Assembly (NCBI GenBank): GCA_023420085.1 | Contig: JAEZWQ010000040.1 | Span: forward strand, 1-15,646 | Direction: 5' to 3' | DNA length: 15,646 nucleotides | DNA from: Bacillota bacterium | GTDB taxonomy: Bacteria > Bacillota > Clostridia > Lachnospirales > Lachnospiraceae | In this document: positions 7,803-15,646 of the stretch, one piece after another | How positions within the stretch are numbered: the first letter of the stretch is position 1 | How the letters are laid out: each line of letters opens with the position of its first letter | Made by a program: the position numbers and the translations under genes | The notes under the pieces: model-generated | What the model was told of the DNA's origin: nothing | Databases searched by the model: none | What the model saw: the letters and a program-made list of their open reading frames with translations, nothing else

Positions 7803-9017
7803 ATGGAAATTATATTTACGATATTAATTGGGATGTTAATATTTGCAGATTTTAGATTGTATAAAACTTTTTTTACTCCTTTCGCACTTATTTCCACTGT
7901 TTATTTAGTACTGATATTACTTAATAATTATGTGGCAGTTAATCTAGGGTTCTTTAAGGTTGAGAGTATTTCAATAGCATATATACTGTATTTCTTAATT
8001 TTAATTTATTTTATTAGTGTCATTTTTTATTTTTTATTTAAAAAGAATAAGCTTATACCTGAGCATAATGCTCAAAAATATATAAAGAATGTAGTATTTA
8101 ATCAGAAGGTTATTTTGTTTGTTTTCTTAATTGGTTTAGCAGCGAAATATCTATCTCTATTACAAGTAATATCAATATATGGTTTCAGTAATATTAAGGG
8201 GAAGGCTTTTGGATTGTTTGCTCATATCGGGAATTTAGGGGTGGTATTAACTCCGTATTTATTAATTTTATATCTGCAAAATAAAAAGATAAAATATTTA
8301 ATATTGATTTTAATGATGTATATTAATCTATTATTGTTTGGTGGTAAATATGGGATTGTAATTGCAATTCTTCACTTAATCATCCTATATTCTCAATTGT
8401 ATAACATAAATATTAAGAAAACGATAAAGGTTGGTTTATTCACTATTTTGATAGGAGTTGCAATCTTTGTAACTGTTTATGCATTAATCCCTAGTATAAG
8501 TAGTAATACTCTTAATTATGCCATATTCAACGATCGTGTAATGTTTGCTTTAAATCACTTTTTGTTTTATTTAATAAGTCCCCTCGTGGCGACCAATTAT
8601 TATTTTGCGAATACTGGAGTTGGAAGTCTTGACATACTTTTTACTGTTACGATAAACATTGTTAAAGCAATTTTTTTAGCCGGAGATTATGTAAATCCAG
8701 TCAATCCAATATTTATTCCAATACATAGTTACTTTACAACAAACGTTGGGGGATTATTTGCTGAGACTATGTATCACTCTAGTTTGTTGATGGCGAGTGT
8801 ATATATTGGACTATTTTTTATGTTCGTTTACTTTATTTTTAATATGGCTAGGTATAGAGGGAGAATGTTGAGTCTATCGGCTTTATTACTGGCAATTGTT
8901 ACCATGATGTTTTTTGCGAATTTTCTTACTGTATCAGACGTGGTATTACAAATAATATGCCTGTTTATAGTAGAACTTGTGATTATAAAGAAAATTGTTT
9001 TGAGAAAGAAGAATTAG
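7803..9017 (+). CDS. wzy: O-antigen/oligosaccharide repeat-unit polymerase (Wzy-like membrane protein)
   Basis: This 404-residue protein is almost wholly hydrophobic, with about 10-12 predicted membrane helices, for example near residues 24-46, 58-80, 103-125, 143-163, 165-195, 208-232, 330-350 and 358-398. Between the last groups of helices there is a longer polar stretch (about 285-325) that could be the large external loop of Wzy proteins. Wzy proteins share little sequence, so the call rests on topology, length and location between glycosyltransferase genes in a locus that also has a Wzx-like flippase and no ABC exporter. Its role would be to join lipid-linked repeat units on the outer face of the membrane. 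An AAGGTG site precedes ATG 7803. The gene is among the most AT-rich in the window (7 G/C in 60 at 8281-8340). An O-acetyl or other membrane transferase is a less likely alternative. Confidence 0.72.
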   Translation: MEIIFTILIGMLIFADFRLYKTFFTPFALISTVYLVLILLNNYVAVNLGFFKVESISIAYILYFLILIYFISVIFYFLFKKNKLIPEHNAQKYIKNVVFNQKVILFVFLIGLAAKYLSLLQVISIYGFSNIKGKAFGLFAHIGNLGVVLTPYLLILYLQNKKIKYLILILMMYINLLLFGGKYGIVIAILHLIILYSQLYNINIKKTIKVGLFTILIGVAIFVTVYALIPSISSNTLNYAIFNDRVMFALNHFLFYLISPLVATNYYFANTGVGSLDILFTVTINIVKAIFLAGDYVNPVNPIFIPIHSYFTTNVGGLFAETMYHSSLLMASVYIGLFFMFVYFIFNMARYRGRMLSLSALLLAIVTMMFFANFLTVSDVVLQIICLFIVELVIIKKIVLRKKN

Positions 9018-9035
9018 AGTGATTGGGGAAATATA

Positions 9036-10031
9036 ATGAATGAATTAGCAATAATACTTTTAAATTGGAACGGTCATGAAGATACAGTTGAATGTATTGA
9101 GTCGATCAGAGAAAATGAAGAACAATTATTTACTATTTTTTTGCTGGATAATGGTTCTAAACCTGAATCAGTAGATTATATTGAAGAGTGGCTTAGAAAA
9201 AAATATAAATATAATTTTAAGTTATTCAATTTTGATAGTTTTAATAGTCAAAATGTATTTTTTGGTACAGATTTGTATCTCATAAAAGGCAATGAGAACT
9301 TAGGGTTTGCAAAAGGTAATAATGTAATATGGAAAAAAATAAAAGATATGTATAATTATGTATTGTTGCTAAATAATGATACAGTAATAGAGGACAAGTC
9401 TATATCAAGGATGGTCAGCTATATGAATAATAACCCGGACGTTGGAGTAGCAAGTTGTGATATAAGATTATACAGCAATAGAGATAAACTTTGGAATGCT
9501 GGTGGATATTTCACATGGTACGGTGATAGGAAATACTATAGCCAAAGTGTGATTGATGAGTATAAAGGTAGAGGCGTAAAATCAATACATACACCGTTTG
9601 TAACTGGCTGTGCAATGATGGTCAGACAATCTGTTTCGAAGAGCATAGGAATATTTACAGAGAAATACTTTTTTGGAGAAGAAGATTTTAATTACTGCAA
9701 AAGACTTTCAAATGCTGGAATAAGAGTCGAGTCAGTTTTAGACGCAACAATCTACCATAAAGTTGGGACATCAATAAAGAAGAATCAAAAGTCAATTAAT
9801 AGCTACATTTTACATTTTTCTAATAGAATAATTAATCAGAGAGAGTTTATGACATTCTTAAAATGGAGATTCTGGAAAAAATTTTATATGACAGCAATAC
9901 TCGTAAAACTCTATAAAATAACAGGAGATTTTACTTTGGCTATGAAGGCGATAAAATCTATCAGATATTACACTTCAAAATATAGCGAGATATCCTATGA
10001 AACTTTTTTAGAAATAAATTCAATAGAGTGA
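9036..10031 (+). CDS. glycosyltransferase family 2 (rhamnosyltransferase-like)
   Basis: This 331-residue GT-A fold protein starts ELAIILLNWNGHEDTVECI, the usual first strand and helix. It then has ENLGFAKGNNVIW (87-99), the acidic NND at residues 113-115 that corresponds to the metal and nucleotide-sugar binding site, FVTGCAMMVRQ, and the GEED motif at 214-217 in the acceptor-side region. These are shared by inverting GT2 enzymes annotated as rhamnosyltransferases. The presence of dTDP-rhamnose genes downstream supports a rhamnose donor, as an inference. There is no transmembrane segment that would make it a polymerising synthase. GGGG at 9025-9028 precedes the start. An 83-bp gap, the longest in the window, follows it. 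Confidence 0.88.
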   Translation: MNELAIILLNWNGHEDTVECIESIRENEEQLFTIFLLDNGSKPESVDYIEEWLRKKYKYNFKLFNFDSFNSQNVFFGTDLYLIKGNENLGFAKGNNVIWKKIKDMYNYVLLLNNDTVIEDKSISRMVSYMNNNPDVGVASCDIRLYSNRDKLWNAGGYFTWYGDRKYYSQSVIDEYKGRGVKSIHTPFVTGCAMMVRQSVSKSIGIFTEKYFFGEEDFNYCKRLSNAGIRVESVLDATIYHKVGTSIKKNQKSINSYILHFSNRIINQREFMTFLKWRFWKKFYMTAILVKLYKITGDFTLAMKAIKSIRYYTSKYSEISYETFLEINSIE

Positions 10032-10114
10032 TGCAGTTAAACATATGAATTCAATAAAATCCCTTTATGTAGTTAGAGTATTCATTAATAATAATGTAAG
10101 GAGTATAATAAAAA

Positions 10115-11022
10115 ATGACTATTGGCTGTTTAATTCTAAATTATAATGACTCTGAAACAATCGAAAATTTATTAAATAAGATAAAAAATTATAATATAAT
10201 TGATCATATAATAGTAGTAGACAATAAATCATCTGACAACTCTTATGAACAATTACTAAAGCATGTAGGGCTTAAACTACAGTCTTATTGGCAGATAGAG
10301 ATGGACGAGATGGATACGGAAACATTTATGGAATTAATTATGCACATAAAGATCTAAATATAACCCATTTAATAATTTGCTACCCTGATGTTGAGTTTAC
10401 TGAAGACTTGATTATGAATATGATTCATGAATTTAATATCAATCGAAAGTTGGGTATTTGTACTGCAACACCATTAGACAGAAACAATAAAGCTATGAAT
10501 TTAGCTAGTAAAAAACCTGATAATTTATTACTTGAACTGTTAAGTCATTCTTCTATCTGTAGAAAGAGAATTGACACTCCAGATAGATATTCTGAAGAAT
10601 ACTTCCAAGGGAAGGATAGAGTCATAGTTGATTCTGTTCCTGGTTCTATGTTTATGATAGACATAAGAAAAATGATAGAGTATGGAATGTATGACGAAGA
10701 TATATTTTTATACGGCGAAGAAAAAGTTTTAGGATATAAATTCTATAATAGTAAAATAGAGACTGTTGTATTACTAAATAAGTTTTATAAGCATTATCAT
10801 TCGGTATCTATAAATAAGAATATACCGTCACTATTTAAATTAACTAAAATTGGAATTGATAGTGAACTTATAATACTAAGGAAATACTGGAATGTAGTAG
10901 GTAGTAAGTTGATAATTGCAAAGGGGTTCTTAAGTTTAGTTTGGGTAGAAAGAATTCTTCTTAATTTATTAAATCAAAACTTCAGTCATCATTTGGAAAA
11001 TACAATTAGAGAGGAGATTTAG
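10115..11022 (+). pseudogene. glycosyltransferase family 2, split by a frameshift near 10281
   Basis: One GT2 gene is read in two frames. The first frame (10115-10357) gives a normal start, GCLILNYNDSETIENLL and IIVVDNKSSDNSYEQLL, then turns into sequence unlike the family. The second frame, open from 10276 after a stop at 10273-10275, continues the expected protein with DGYGNIYGINYA, a PDVEFTED segment, PGSMFMIDIR and FLYGEEKVLGYKFY, and ends at 11022. Adding one base near 10281 would give a continuous protein of 302 residues, the usual size. The second part has no ribosome binding site at its TTG 10288, and I found no classical X XXY YYZ slippery heptamer in the overlap. The start at 10115 has AAGGAG upstream. 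It is either a recently inactivated gene or a sequencing or assembly error; the rest of the coding sequence is not decayed. If intact it would probably add rhamnose or a side-chain sugar. Confidence 0.82.
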
Positions 11023-11025
11023 CAT

Positions 11026-11910
11026 ATGAAAGGAATTATTTTAGCCGGAGGATCTGGCACGAGATTGTACCCTTTAACAATGGTTACTTCAAAACAATTA
11101 TTACCAGTTTATGATAAACCAATGATATATTACCCGCTTTCGGTATTAATGTTGGCGGGAATCAAAGATATTTTAATTATCTCAACACCAATAGACTTAC
11201 CAAGCTTTCAAAAGCTTCTTGGGGATGGGAGTGAATTTGGTATCAATTTATCGTATGCTGAACAGCCATCTCCAGACGGTTTGGCACAGGCGTTTATTAT
11301 TGGCGAAGATTTTATTGGCGATGATGAGGTGGCTATGATTCTTGGAGATAACATCTATTACGGTAATGGGCTTACTCCTATCCTAAGAGAAGCGGCAGAA
11401 AATGCTCAAAATGGTAAAGCAACTATTTTTGGATATTATGTCCATGACCCTGAGCGATTTGGAATTGTTGAGTTTGATAATGAGGGTAAGGTAATCTCTG
11501 TAGAAGAAAAACCACAAAATCCTAAGTCAAATTATTGTATTACTGGACTATATTTTTATGATAATAGAGTCGTTGAGTTTGCAAAGAAGGTTAAACCATC
11601 AGCAAGAGGAGAACTTGAAATTACGGATCTGAATAGAATGTATCTTGAAGATGGAACTTTAAATGTTAAATTGCTTGGTAGGGGATATGCATGGCTTGAT
11701 ACAGGTACAATGGATAGTCTGGTAGAGGCTGCAGAATTCGTACAAATGATTGAAAAGAGACAGAGTATAAAGATTTCTGCACTTGAGGAAATTGCATATC
11801 TTAACAATTGGATTGATAAGCAAACATTATTAGCATCAGCTGAAAAGTACGGGAAATCGCCATATGGAGAACACCTAAAGAAAGTTGCAGAAGGAAAAAT
11901 TAGATATTAA
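11026..11910 (+). CDS. rmlA: glucose-1-phosphate thymidylyltransferase
   Basis: This 294-residue enzyme joins glucose-1-phosphate and dTTP to dTDP-glucose, the first step to dTDP-L-rhamnose. The signature GGSGTRLYPLT is at residues 8-18, with the catalytic R13 and K23 in TSKQLLPVYDKPM. Metal-binding D108 lies in ILGDNIYYG. VEEKPQNPKSNYCITGLYFYD and WLDTGTMDSL follow. Length is that of the RmlA short form. A strong GAGGAG at 11011-11016 precedes ATG 11026, and the start is only three bases after the stop of the broken GT2. It is the first of three genes that together encode all four rhamnose enzymes. End-product inhibition by dTDP-rhamnose is known for the family. Confidence 0.97.
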   Translation: MKGIILAGGSGTRLYPLTMVTSKQLLPVYDKPMIYYPLSVLMLAGIKDILIISTPIDLPSFQKLLGDGSEFGINLSYAEQPSPDGLAQAFIIGEDFIGDDEVAMILGDNIYYGNGLTPILREAAENAQNGKATIFGYYVHDPERFGIVEFDNEGKVISVEEKPQNPKSNYCITGLYFYDNRVVEFAKKVKPSARGELEITDLNRMYLEDGTLNVKLLGRGYAWLDTGTMDSLVEAAEFVQMIEKRQSIKISALEEIAYLNNWIDKQTLLASAEKYGKSPYGEHLKKVAEGKIRY

Positions 11911-11923
11911 GTGAGGTAACTCA

Positions 11924-13309
11924 ATGAATATTATAAGAACAGAAATTGAAGACGTTTTGATAATTGAACCAAAAGTATTTGGAGATCATCGTGGATGGTT
12001 CACAGAGACATATTCTAAAACTAAATTTCAAGAGTTAGGTATCGACATTGAATTTGTACAGGACAATCATTCTATGTCAGCACAAAAAGGGACATTAAGG
12101 GGATTGCATTTTCAGACAAATCCTAAAGCGCAATCAAAATTAGTGAGATGCACAAAAGGTAAAATTCTAGATGTTGCTGTTGATTTAAGAAAAGGATCAT
12201 CTACATACAAACAGTGGGTTGGTGTTGAGTTGTCTGAGGATAATAAAAAACAGCTTCTCATTCCAAAAGGGTTTGCTCATGGATTTTTGACATTAACAGA
12301 TAATGTAGAAGTACAATACAAAGTTGATGAATACTATGCGCCAGAGTATGACAGAAGTATTCGATTTGATGATCCTGAAATTGATGTAGATTGGGGAATT
12401 GAAGATCCAGTACTATCAGAAAAAGATTTGAAAGCACCATTACTTAGGGATAGTGATGTAGATTTCAGTTTAAAGTTTATGGTTACTGGAGTAAATGGTC
12501 AGCTTGGGTATGATGTAATGATGCAATTAAAAGAAATGAATTTTGATGTTATTGCTCCAAAAAGAGATGAATTCGATCTTACAAATAAGGAGCAAGTTGA
12601 AAAATATATCATAAGAGAAAAACCAGATGTGATTATTCACTGTGCTGCTTATACAGCGGTTGACAAAGCAGAAGACGAGAAAGACTTGTGCTACTTAGTT
12701 AATGTAGAAGGCACTAGAGCTGTAGTTGAAGCAGCTAAAGAGATTAACGCTAAGATGGTTTATGTAAGTACAGATTACGTTTTTGATGGCTTAGGACAAG
12801 AGCCACATACCGAAGAAAAAGTAACAAATCCTGTAAACTATTATGGTTGCTCAAAAGAACAAGGTGAGAAAATCGTCAGAGAATTAATTGATAAACATTT
12901 CATTGTTAGGACTTCATGGGTATACGGCTCAAATGGAAATAATTTTGTGAGGACGATGCTGAAACTAGCGGAATCAAGAAATGAAATTAATGTGGTGAGT
13001 GATCAAATAGGCGCTCCTACATATTCTAGAGACCTAGCTGAATTTATTATAAACTTGGTTAAGACTAATCAGTATGGAATTTATCATGGTGTGAATGAAG
13101 GCTACTGTAGCTGGTATGAGTTTGCAAAAAAAATCTTTGAAAAATCAGGGATAAAGATGAAGATAAATCCTATTTCTACAAAAGAATATCCAACAAAAGC
13201 TGCAAGGCCATTAAATTCAAAATTATCAAAGAGAAACACTGATAAAGCTGGAATTAACAGATTGCCACATTGGGAAGATGCTATTAGCAGATTTATTAGT
13301 GAGCTTTAA
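11924..13309 (+). CDS. rmlCD: fused dTDP-4-dehydrorhamnose 3,5-epimerase / dTDP-4-dehydrorhamnose reductase (RmlC-RmlD)
   Basis: This 461-residue protein carries two pathway enzymes in one chain. Residues 1 to about 180 are RmlC: FGDHRGWFTETY, RGLHFQ with the catalytic H62, SKLVRC with K72, PKGFAHGFL and the active-site tyrosine region around 132-138. From about residue 183 RmlD begins with the nucleotide-binding VTGVNGQLG (G189, G192, G195), then HCAAYTAVDKAE, VSTDYVFDG and YYGCSK with the Y307-K311 catalytic pair. WVYGSNGNNFV and DQIGAPTYSRDLA follow. The two halves join with almost no linker. An internal ATG at 12479 matches the usual RmlD start but has no ribosome binding site, so I read it as a true fusion. 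It would epimerise and then reduce dTDP-4-keto-6-deoxyglucose to dTDP-L-rhamnose. GAGGT at 11913-11917 precedes the start. Confidence 0.96.
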   Translation: MNIIRTEIEDVLIIEPKVFGDHRGWFTETYSKTKFQELGIDIEFVQDNHSMSAQKGTLRGLHFQTNPKAQSKLVRCTKGKILDVAVDLRKGSSTYKQWVGVELSEDNKKQLLIPKGFAHGFLTLTDNVEVQYKVDEYYAPEYDRSIRFDDPEIDVDWGIEDPVLSEKDLKAPLLRDSDVDFSLKFMVTGVNGQLGYDVMMQLKEMNFDVIAPKRDEFDLTNKEQVEKYIIREKPDVIIHCAAYTAVDKAEDEKDLCYLVNVEGTRAVVEAAKEINAKMVYVSTDYVFDGLGQEPHTEEKVTNPVNYYGCSKEQGEKIVRELIDKHFIVRTSWVYGSNGNNFVRTMLKLAESRNEINVVSDQIGAPTYSRDLAEFIINLVKTNQYGIYHGVNEGYCSWYEFAKKIFEKSGIKMKINPISTKEYPTKAARPLNSKLSKRNTDKAGINRLPHWEDAISRFISEL

Positions 13310-13333
13310 TGATAGATAGATGAGGTTGATATA

Positions 13334-14752
13334 TTGAATATAAAAGCTATGAGTTTTATAAAAAACATGTCCTATACAATTTCTTCAAATTTAATATCAT
13401 TAATTATATCAACTTTGGTAGTTTTAATTGTCCCAAAGCTCATAGGGATTGAAGAGTATGGTTATTGGCAACTCTATATCTTTTACACCTCCTATGTTGG
13501 ATTCTTACATTTCGGTTGGAATGATGGTATTTATTTAAGATTTGGCGGCGAGGAATACAATAATTTAGACAAGAGACTATTTTATTCTCAATTCATTGAG
13601 TTATTAGGTAGTCAACTTTTTATAGCGATATTAATTTGGTTAGGATCCTATTTTCTTGTTGAGGACATTAATAGAGGATTCATTCTACAAATGGTTGCTA
13701 TAGCTATGGTTTTAGTAAATACCAGAATAATGTTTTTTTACATCTTACAAGCAACTAATAGAATAAAAGAATTCGCTATACTCACCATGTTGGATAGAAT
13801 TGTCTATATTTTATTAATAGTGATTTTCTTGCTATTTGGAGTTAGGAATTTCAAGCTAATGATTATTGCTGATTTAATTGGAAAGTTTATCTCATTATTT
13901 TTTGCTGCACTTTCTTGTAAAGAGATTGTGTTCAGAAGAATAAATACATTTTATCTTACAATGTCTGAATCAATTAAAAATATTAGTGTGGGTATTAAGC
14001 TTATGTTTGCCAATATTGCGAGCATGCTGATAATAGGAATTGTAAGGTTTGGAATTGAACGTGCTTGGGATGTAGCAACTTTCGGGAAAGTTTCATTAAC
14101 TTTAAGTATTTCCAACATGATGATGATTTTTATTAATGCAGTTGGAGTTATTATGTTCCCCATTCTAAGAAGGACGAATCAAGATAAATTAGCAAATATT
14201 TATTCAACGATGAGAGACTTCTTAATGGTAATATTGTTAGGATTCTTAATAATATATTATCCACTAAAAACCATTATGGTAGCTTGGCTTCCTCAGTATG
14301 CAGAAAGTTTATTGTACATGTCTTTAGTTTTTCCAATGTTTATATATGAGGGAAAGATGGCTTTATTAATAAACACATACTTAAAGACCTTAAGAAGAGA
14401 AAAGGTTATGCTAAGAATCAATGTGATTTCTATGATATTGAGTTTGTTTATGACTTACATTAGTATCAGTATATTCGTGAATTTGGATATAGCAATATTG
14501 AACATCGTAATTCTCTTAGCTATAAGATCGGTAATTGCAGAAAGTTATTTAGCAAAGGAATTAAACATAAAAGTTAAGAAAGATGTTCTATTAGAGGTAT
14601 TGTTAACACTTATTTTTATCCTAACAGGATGGTTTATAAATTCATGGATGACAGTGCTTTTCTATGGGATCACTTACTTAATATATTTATTTATTAAAAG
14701 AAAAGACATTGTTAACACCGTTCAAAATATTAAATTACTGATGAAAGCTTAG
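13334..14752 (+). CDS. wzx: Wzx-like flippase / polysaccharide biosynthesis membrane protein
   Basis: This 472-residue polytopic protein belongs to the polysaccharide-transporter branch of the MATE/MOP superfamily. It begins with SFIKNMSYTISSNLISLIIS and GIEEYGYWQLYIFYTSY, the usual N-terminal pattern in which the first helix is followed by a short GxxxYGxW-like motif. About 12 hydrophobic segments are visible along the chain. It should turn the undecaprenyl-linked repeat unit from the inner to the outer face of the membrane for the Wzy polymerase. The start is TTG 13334 with GAGG at 13322-13325, eight bases upstream; ATG 13349 would lose five residues and has a poorer site. It lies between rmlCD and rmlB, so the rhamnose genes are not contiguous. 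It is more AT-rich than both neighbours. Confidence 0.88.
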   Translation: MNIKAMSFIKNMSYTISSNLISLIISTLVVLIVPKLIGIEEYGYWQLYIFYTSYVGFLHFGWNDGIYLRFGGEEYNNLDKRLFYSQFIELLGSQLFIAILIWLGSYFLVEDINRGFILQMVAIAMVLVNTRIMFFYILQATNRIKEFAILTMLDRIVYILLIVIFLLFGVRNFKLMIIADLIGKFISLFFAALSCKEIVFRRINTFYLTMSESIKNISVGIKLMFANIASMLIIGIVRFGIERAWDVATFGKVSLTLSISNMMMIFINAVGVIMFPILRRTNQDKLANIYSTMRDFLMVILLGFLIIYYPLKTIMVAWLPQYAESLLYMSLVFPMFIYEGKMALLINTYLKTLRREKVMLRINVISMILSLFMTYISISIFVNLDIAILNIVILLAIRSVIAESYLAKELNIKVKKDVLLEVLLTLIFILTGWFINSWMTVLFYGITYLIYLFIKRKDIVNTVQNIKLLMKA

Positions 14753-14756
14753 GAGG
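14751..14756 (+). promoter_or_regulatory. ribosome binding site of rmlB overlapping the wzx stop codon
   Basis: A perfect AGGAGG shares its first two bases with the TAG stop of the flippase gene (14750-14752) and lies nine bases ahead of ATG 14766. This fixes the rmlB start and suggests tight translational linkage. Confidence 0.75.
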
Positions 14757-14765
14757 ATTAAAGAA

Positions 14766-15646
14766 ATGAAAACAATTTTAATAACAGGCGGAGCCGGATT
14801 TATTGGCAGTAATTTCGTCAAGTTAATGCTTGAAAAGCATCCAGAATATAAGATTATCAACATAGATGCCCTTACATATGCAGGGAACCTTGAGAATCTA
14901 AAAGATATCGATGGTAATCCTAATTATGAGTTCATCAAAGTTGATATTAGAGATAGAGAAAAGATTGAAGAAATTTTCGAGAACAATGATATCACTTCTG
15001 TTGTCAACTTTGCTGCAGAATCTCATGTGGATAGAAGTATCGAAGAACCAGAAGTATTTTTAACAACAAATATTATCGGGACACAGGTTCTCTTGGATAC
15101 AGCCAAAAAATATTGGAAAGTGAATCCAAAGGACAAGTACTGTAAGGAGTACAAGCCAGGAGTGAAGTTTCTTCAAGTTTCTACAGATGAAGTCTATGGT
15201 GAGCTTGGTGAGACCGGTATGTTTGTTGAAACTATGCCACTCATGCCAAATAGCCCTTATTCAGCGTCTAAGGCTAGTGCAGATATGATTGTTAGAGCAT
15301 ACAATGAAACATTTGGTTTGCCTGTGAACATCACTAGATGTAGTAATAACTATGGACCATATCAGTTCCCAGAGAAATTAATTCCACTTATGATCAACAA
15401 CTGTCTTAATGATAAAGATCTTCCTGTGTATGGAGATGGGATGCAAGTAAGAGACTGGCTTCACGTTTCTGACCACTGTTCTGCGATTGACACAGTGCTT
15501 CATAAAGGTAAAGATGGAGAAGTTTATAATATTGGCGGGAATAACGAAAAAGCTAATATTGAGATTGTAAAATTGATTATCGGGACACTTGGCAAGTCAG
15601 AAGAGTTGATTAAGTATGTTAAAGATCGTCCAGGTCATGATAGAAG
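14766..15646 (+). CDS. rmlB: dTDP-glucose 4,6-dehydratase, 5' part (runs off the right edge)
   Basis: The frame is open from ATG 14766 to the window end, giving 293 residues of a protein that is usually about 340-350 long, so the C-terminus is missing. It is an extended short-chain dehydrogenase. The NAD motif TGGAGFIGS is at residues 7-15, followed by NIDALTYAGNLENL and FAAESHVDRSI. The catalytic T140-D141-E142 lies in VSTDEVYGELGE, and Y165/K169 lie in NSPYSASKAS. NNYGPYQFPEKLIP and GDGMQVRDWLHVSDH close the visible part. The TDE triad identifies a dehydratase rather than an epimerase. It makes dTDP-4-keto-6-deoxyglucose, the substrate of the RmlC half of the fused gene upstream. With RmlA and RmlCD the dTDP-L-rhamnose pathway is complete. 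Confidence 0.97.
   Translation, partial: MKTILITGGAGFIGSNFVKLMLEKHPEYKIINIDALTYAGNLENLKDIDGNPNYEFIKVDIRDREKIEEIFENNDITSVVNFAAESHVDRSIEEPEVFLTTNIIGTQVLLDTAKKYWKVNPKDKYCKEYKPGVKFLQVSTDEVYGELGETGMFVETMPLMPNSPYSASKASADMIVRAYNETFGLPVNITRCSNNYGPYQFPEKLIPLMINNCLNDKDLPVYGDGMQVRDWLHVSDHCSAIDTVLHKGKDGEVYNIGGNNEKANIEIVKLIIGTLGKSEELIKYVKDRPGHDR

Noticed and set aside
10032..10114. Possible promoter or terminator in the longest intergenic gap
   Set aside because: The 83 bases are AT-rich, but I see no paired -35/-10 boxes with proper spacing. The TATAAT at about 10103 overlaps the ribosome binding region, and there is no GC-rich hairpin with a T run.
10270..10290. Programmed -1 frameshifting site in the split GT2
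   Set aside because: The direction of shift is right for -1, and CTTAAAC resembles a slippery sequence, but it is in the wrong phase (CTT AAA CTA) and no stable downstream stem is apparent by eye. A base loss explains it more simply.
12479..13309. Separate rmlD gene starting at ATG 12479
   Set aside because: The frame is continuous with the epimerase and there is no Shine-Dalgarno-like sequence ahead of the internal ATG, so a fused protein is the better reading.

Overview
The window is a 15.6 kb, single-strand (+) segment of a surface-polysaccharide (O-antigen-like or capsule-like) biosynthesis locus of the Wzx/Wzy type. The organism is most likely a low-GC Firmicute, probably in the class Clostridia. 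The DNA is AT-rich, nearly every gene has a strong AGGAGG-type ribosome binding site, TTG starts are used, and rmlC is fused to rmlD, an arrangement I associate with clostridia. The assignment to Clostridia is an inference from style, not from a marker gene.

Layout: (1) Positions 2-1299 hold the 3' end of a PglE-like sugar aminotransferase followed by a PglC-like phosphoglycosyl transferase. This points to initiation of the repeat unit on undecaprenyl phosphate, probably with N,N'-diacetylbacillosamine phosphate or a related sugar. (2) At 1296-2549 is a WbuB-like GT4 glycosyltransferase. (3) Positions 2546-6653 hold a compact four-gene cassette in the order wbpA-wbpB-wbpD-wbpE, which should convert UDP-GlcNAc to UDP-2,3-diacetamido-2,3-dideoxyglucuronic acid. 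(4) Positions 6678-11022 hold a second GT4, a polytopic Wzy-like polymerase, a GT2, and a second GT2 that is split by a single-base frameshift near 10281. (5) Positions 11026-15646 hold the dTDP-L-rhamnose genes: rmlA, a fused rmlC-rmlD, a Wzx-like flippase inserted between them and rmlB, and rmlB itself, which runs off the right edge.

Together the genes supply three activated sugars (a bacillosamine-type sugar, a 2,3-diacetamido uronic acid and L-rhamnose), three intact glycosyltransferases plus one broken one, an initiating transferase, a flippase and a polymerase. All genes are close-packed; the largest gap is 83 bp (10032-10114). No convincing promoter, terminator, RNA gene, mobile element or CRISPR array was seen, so the window is probably the interior of one long operon. 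The glycosyltransferase, polymerase and flippase genes are visibly more AT-rich than the sugar-nucleotide enzyme genes, the usual mosaic pattern of such loci. I see no previously undescribed system here. The most notable points are the frameshifted glycosyltransferase and the RmlC-RmlD fusion.
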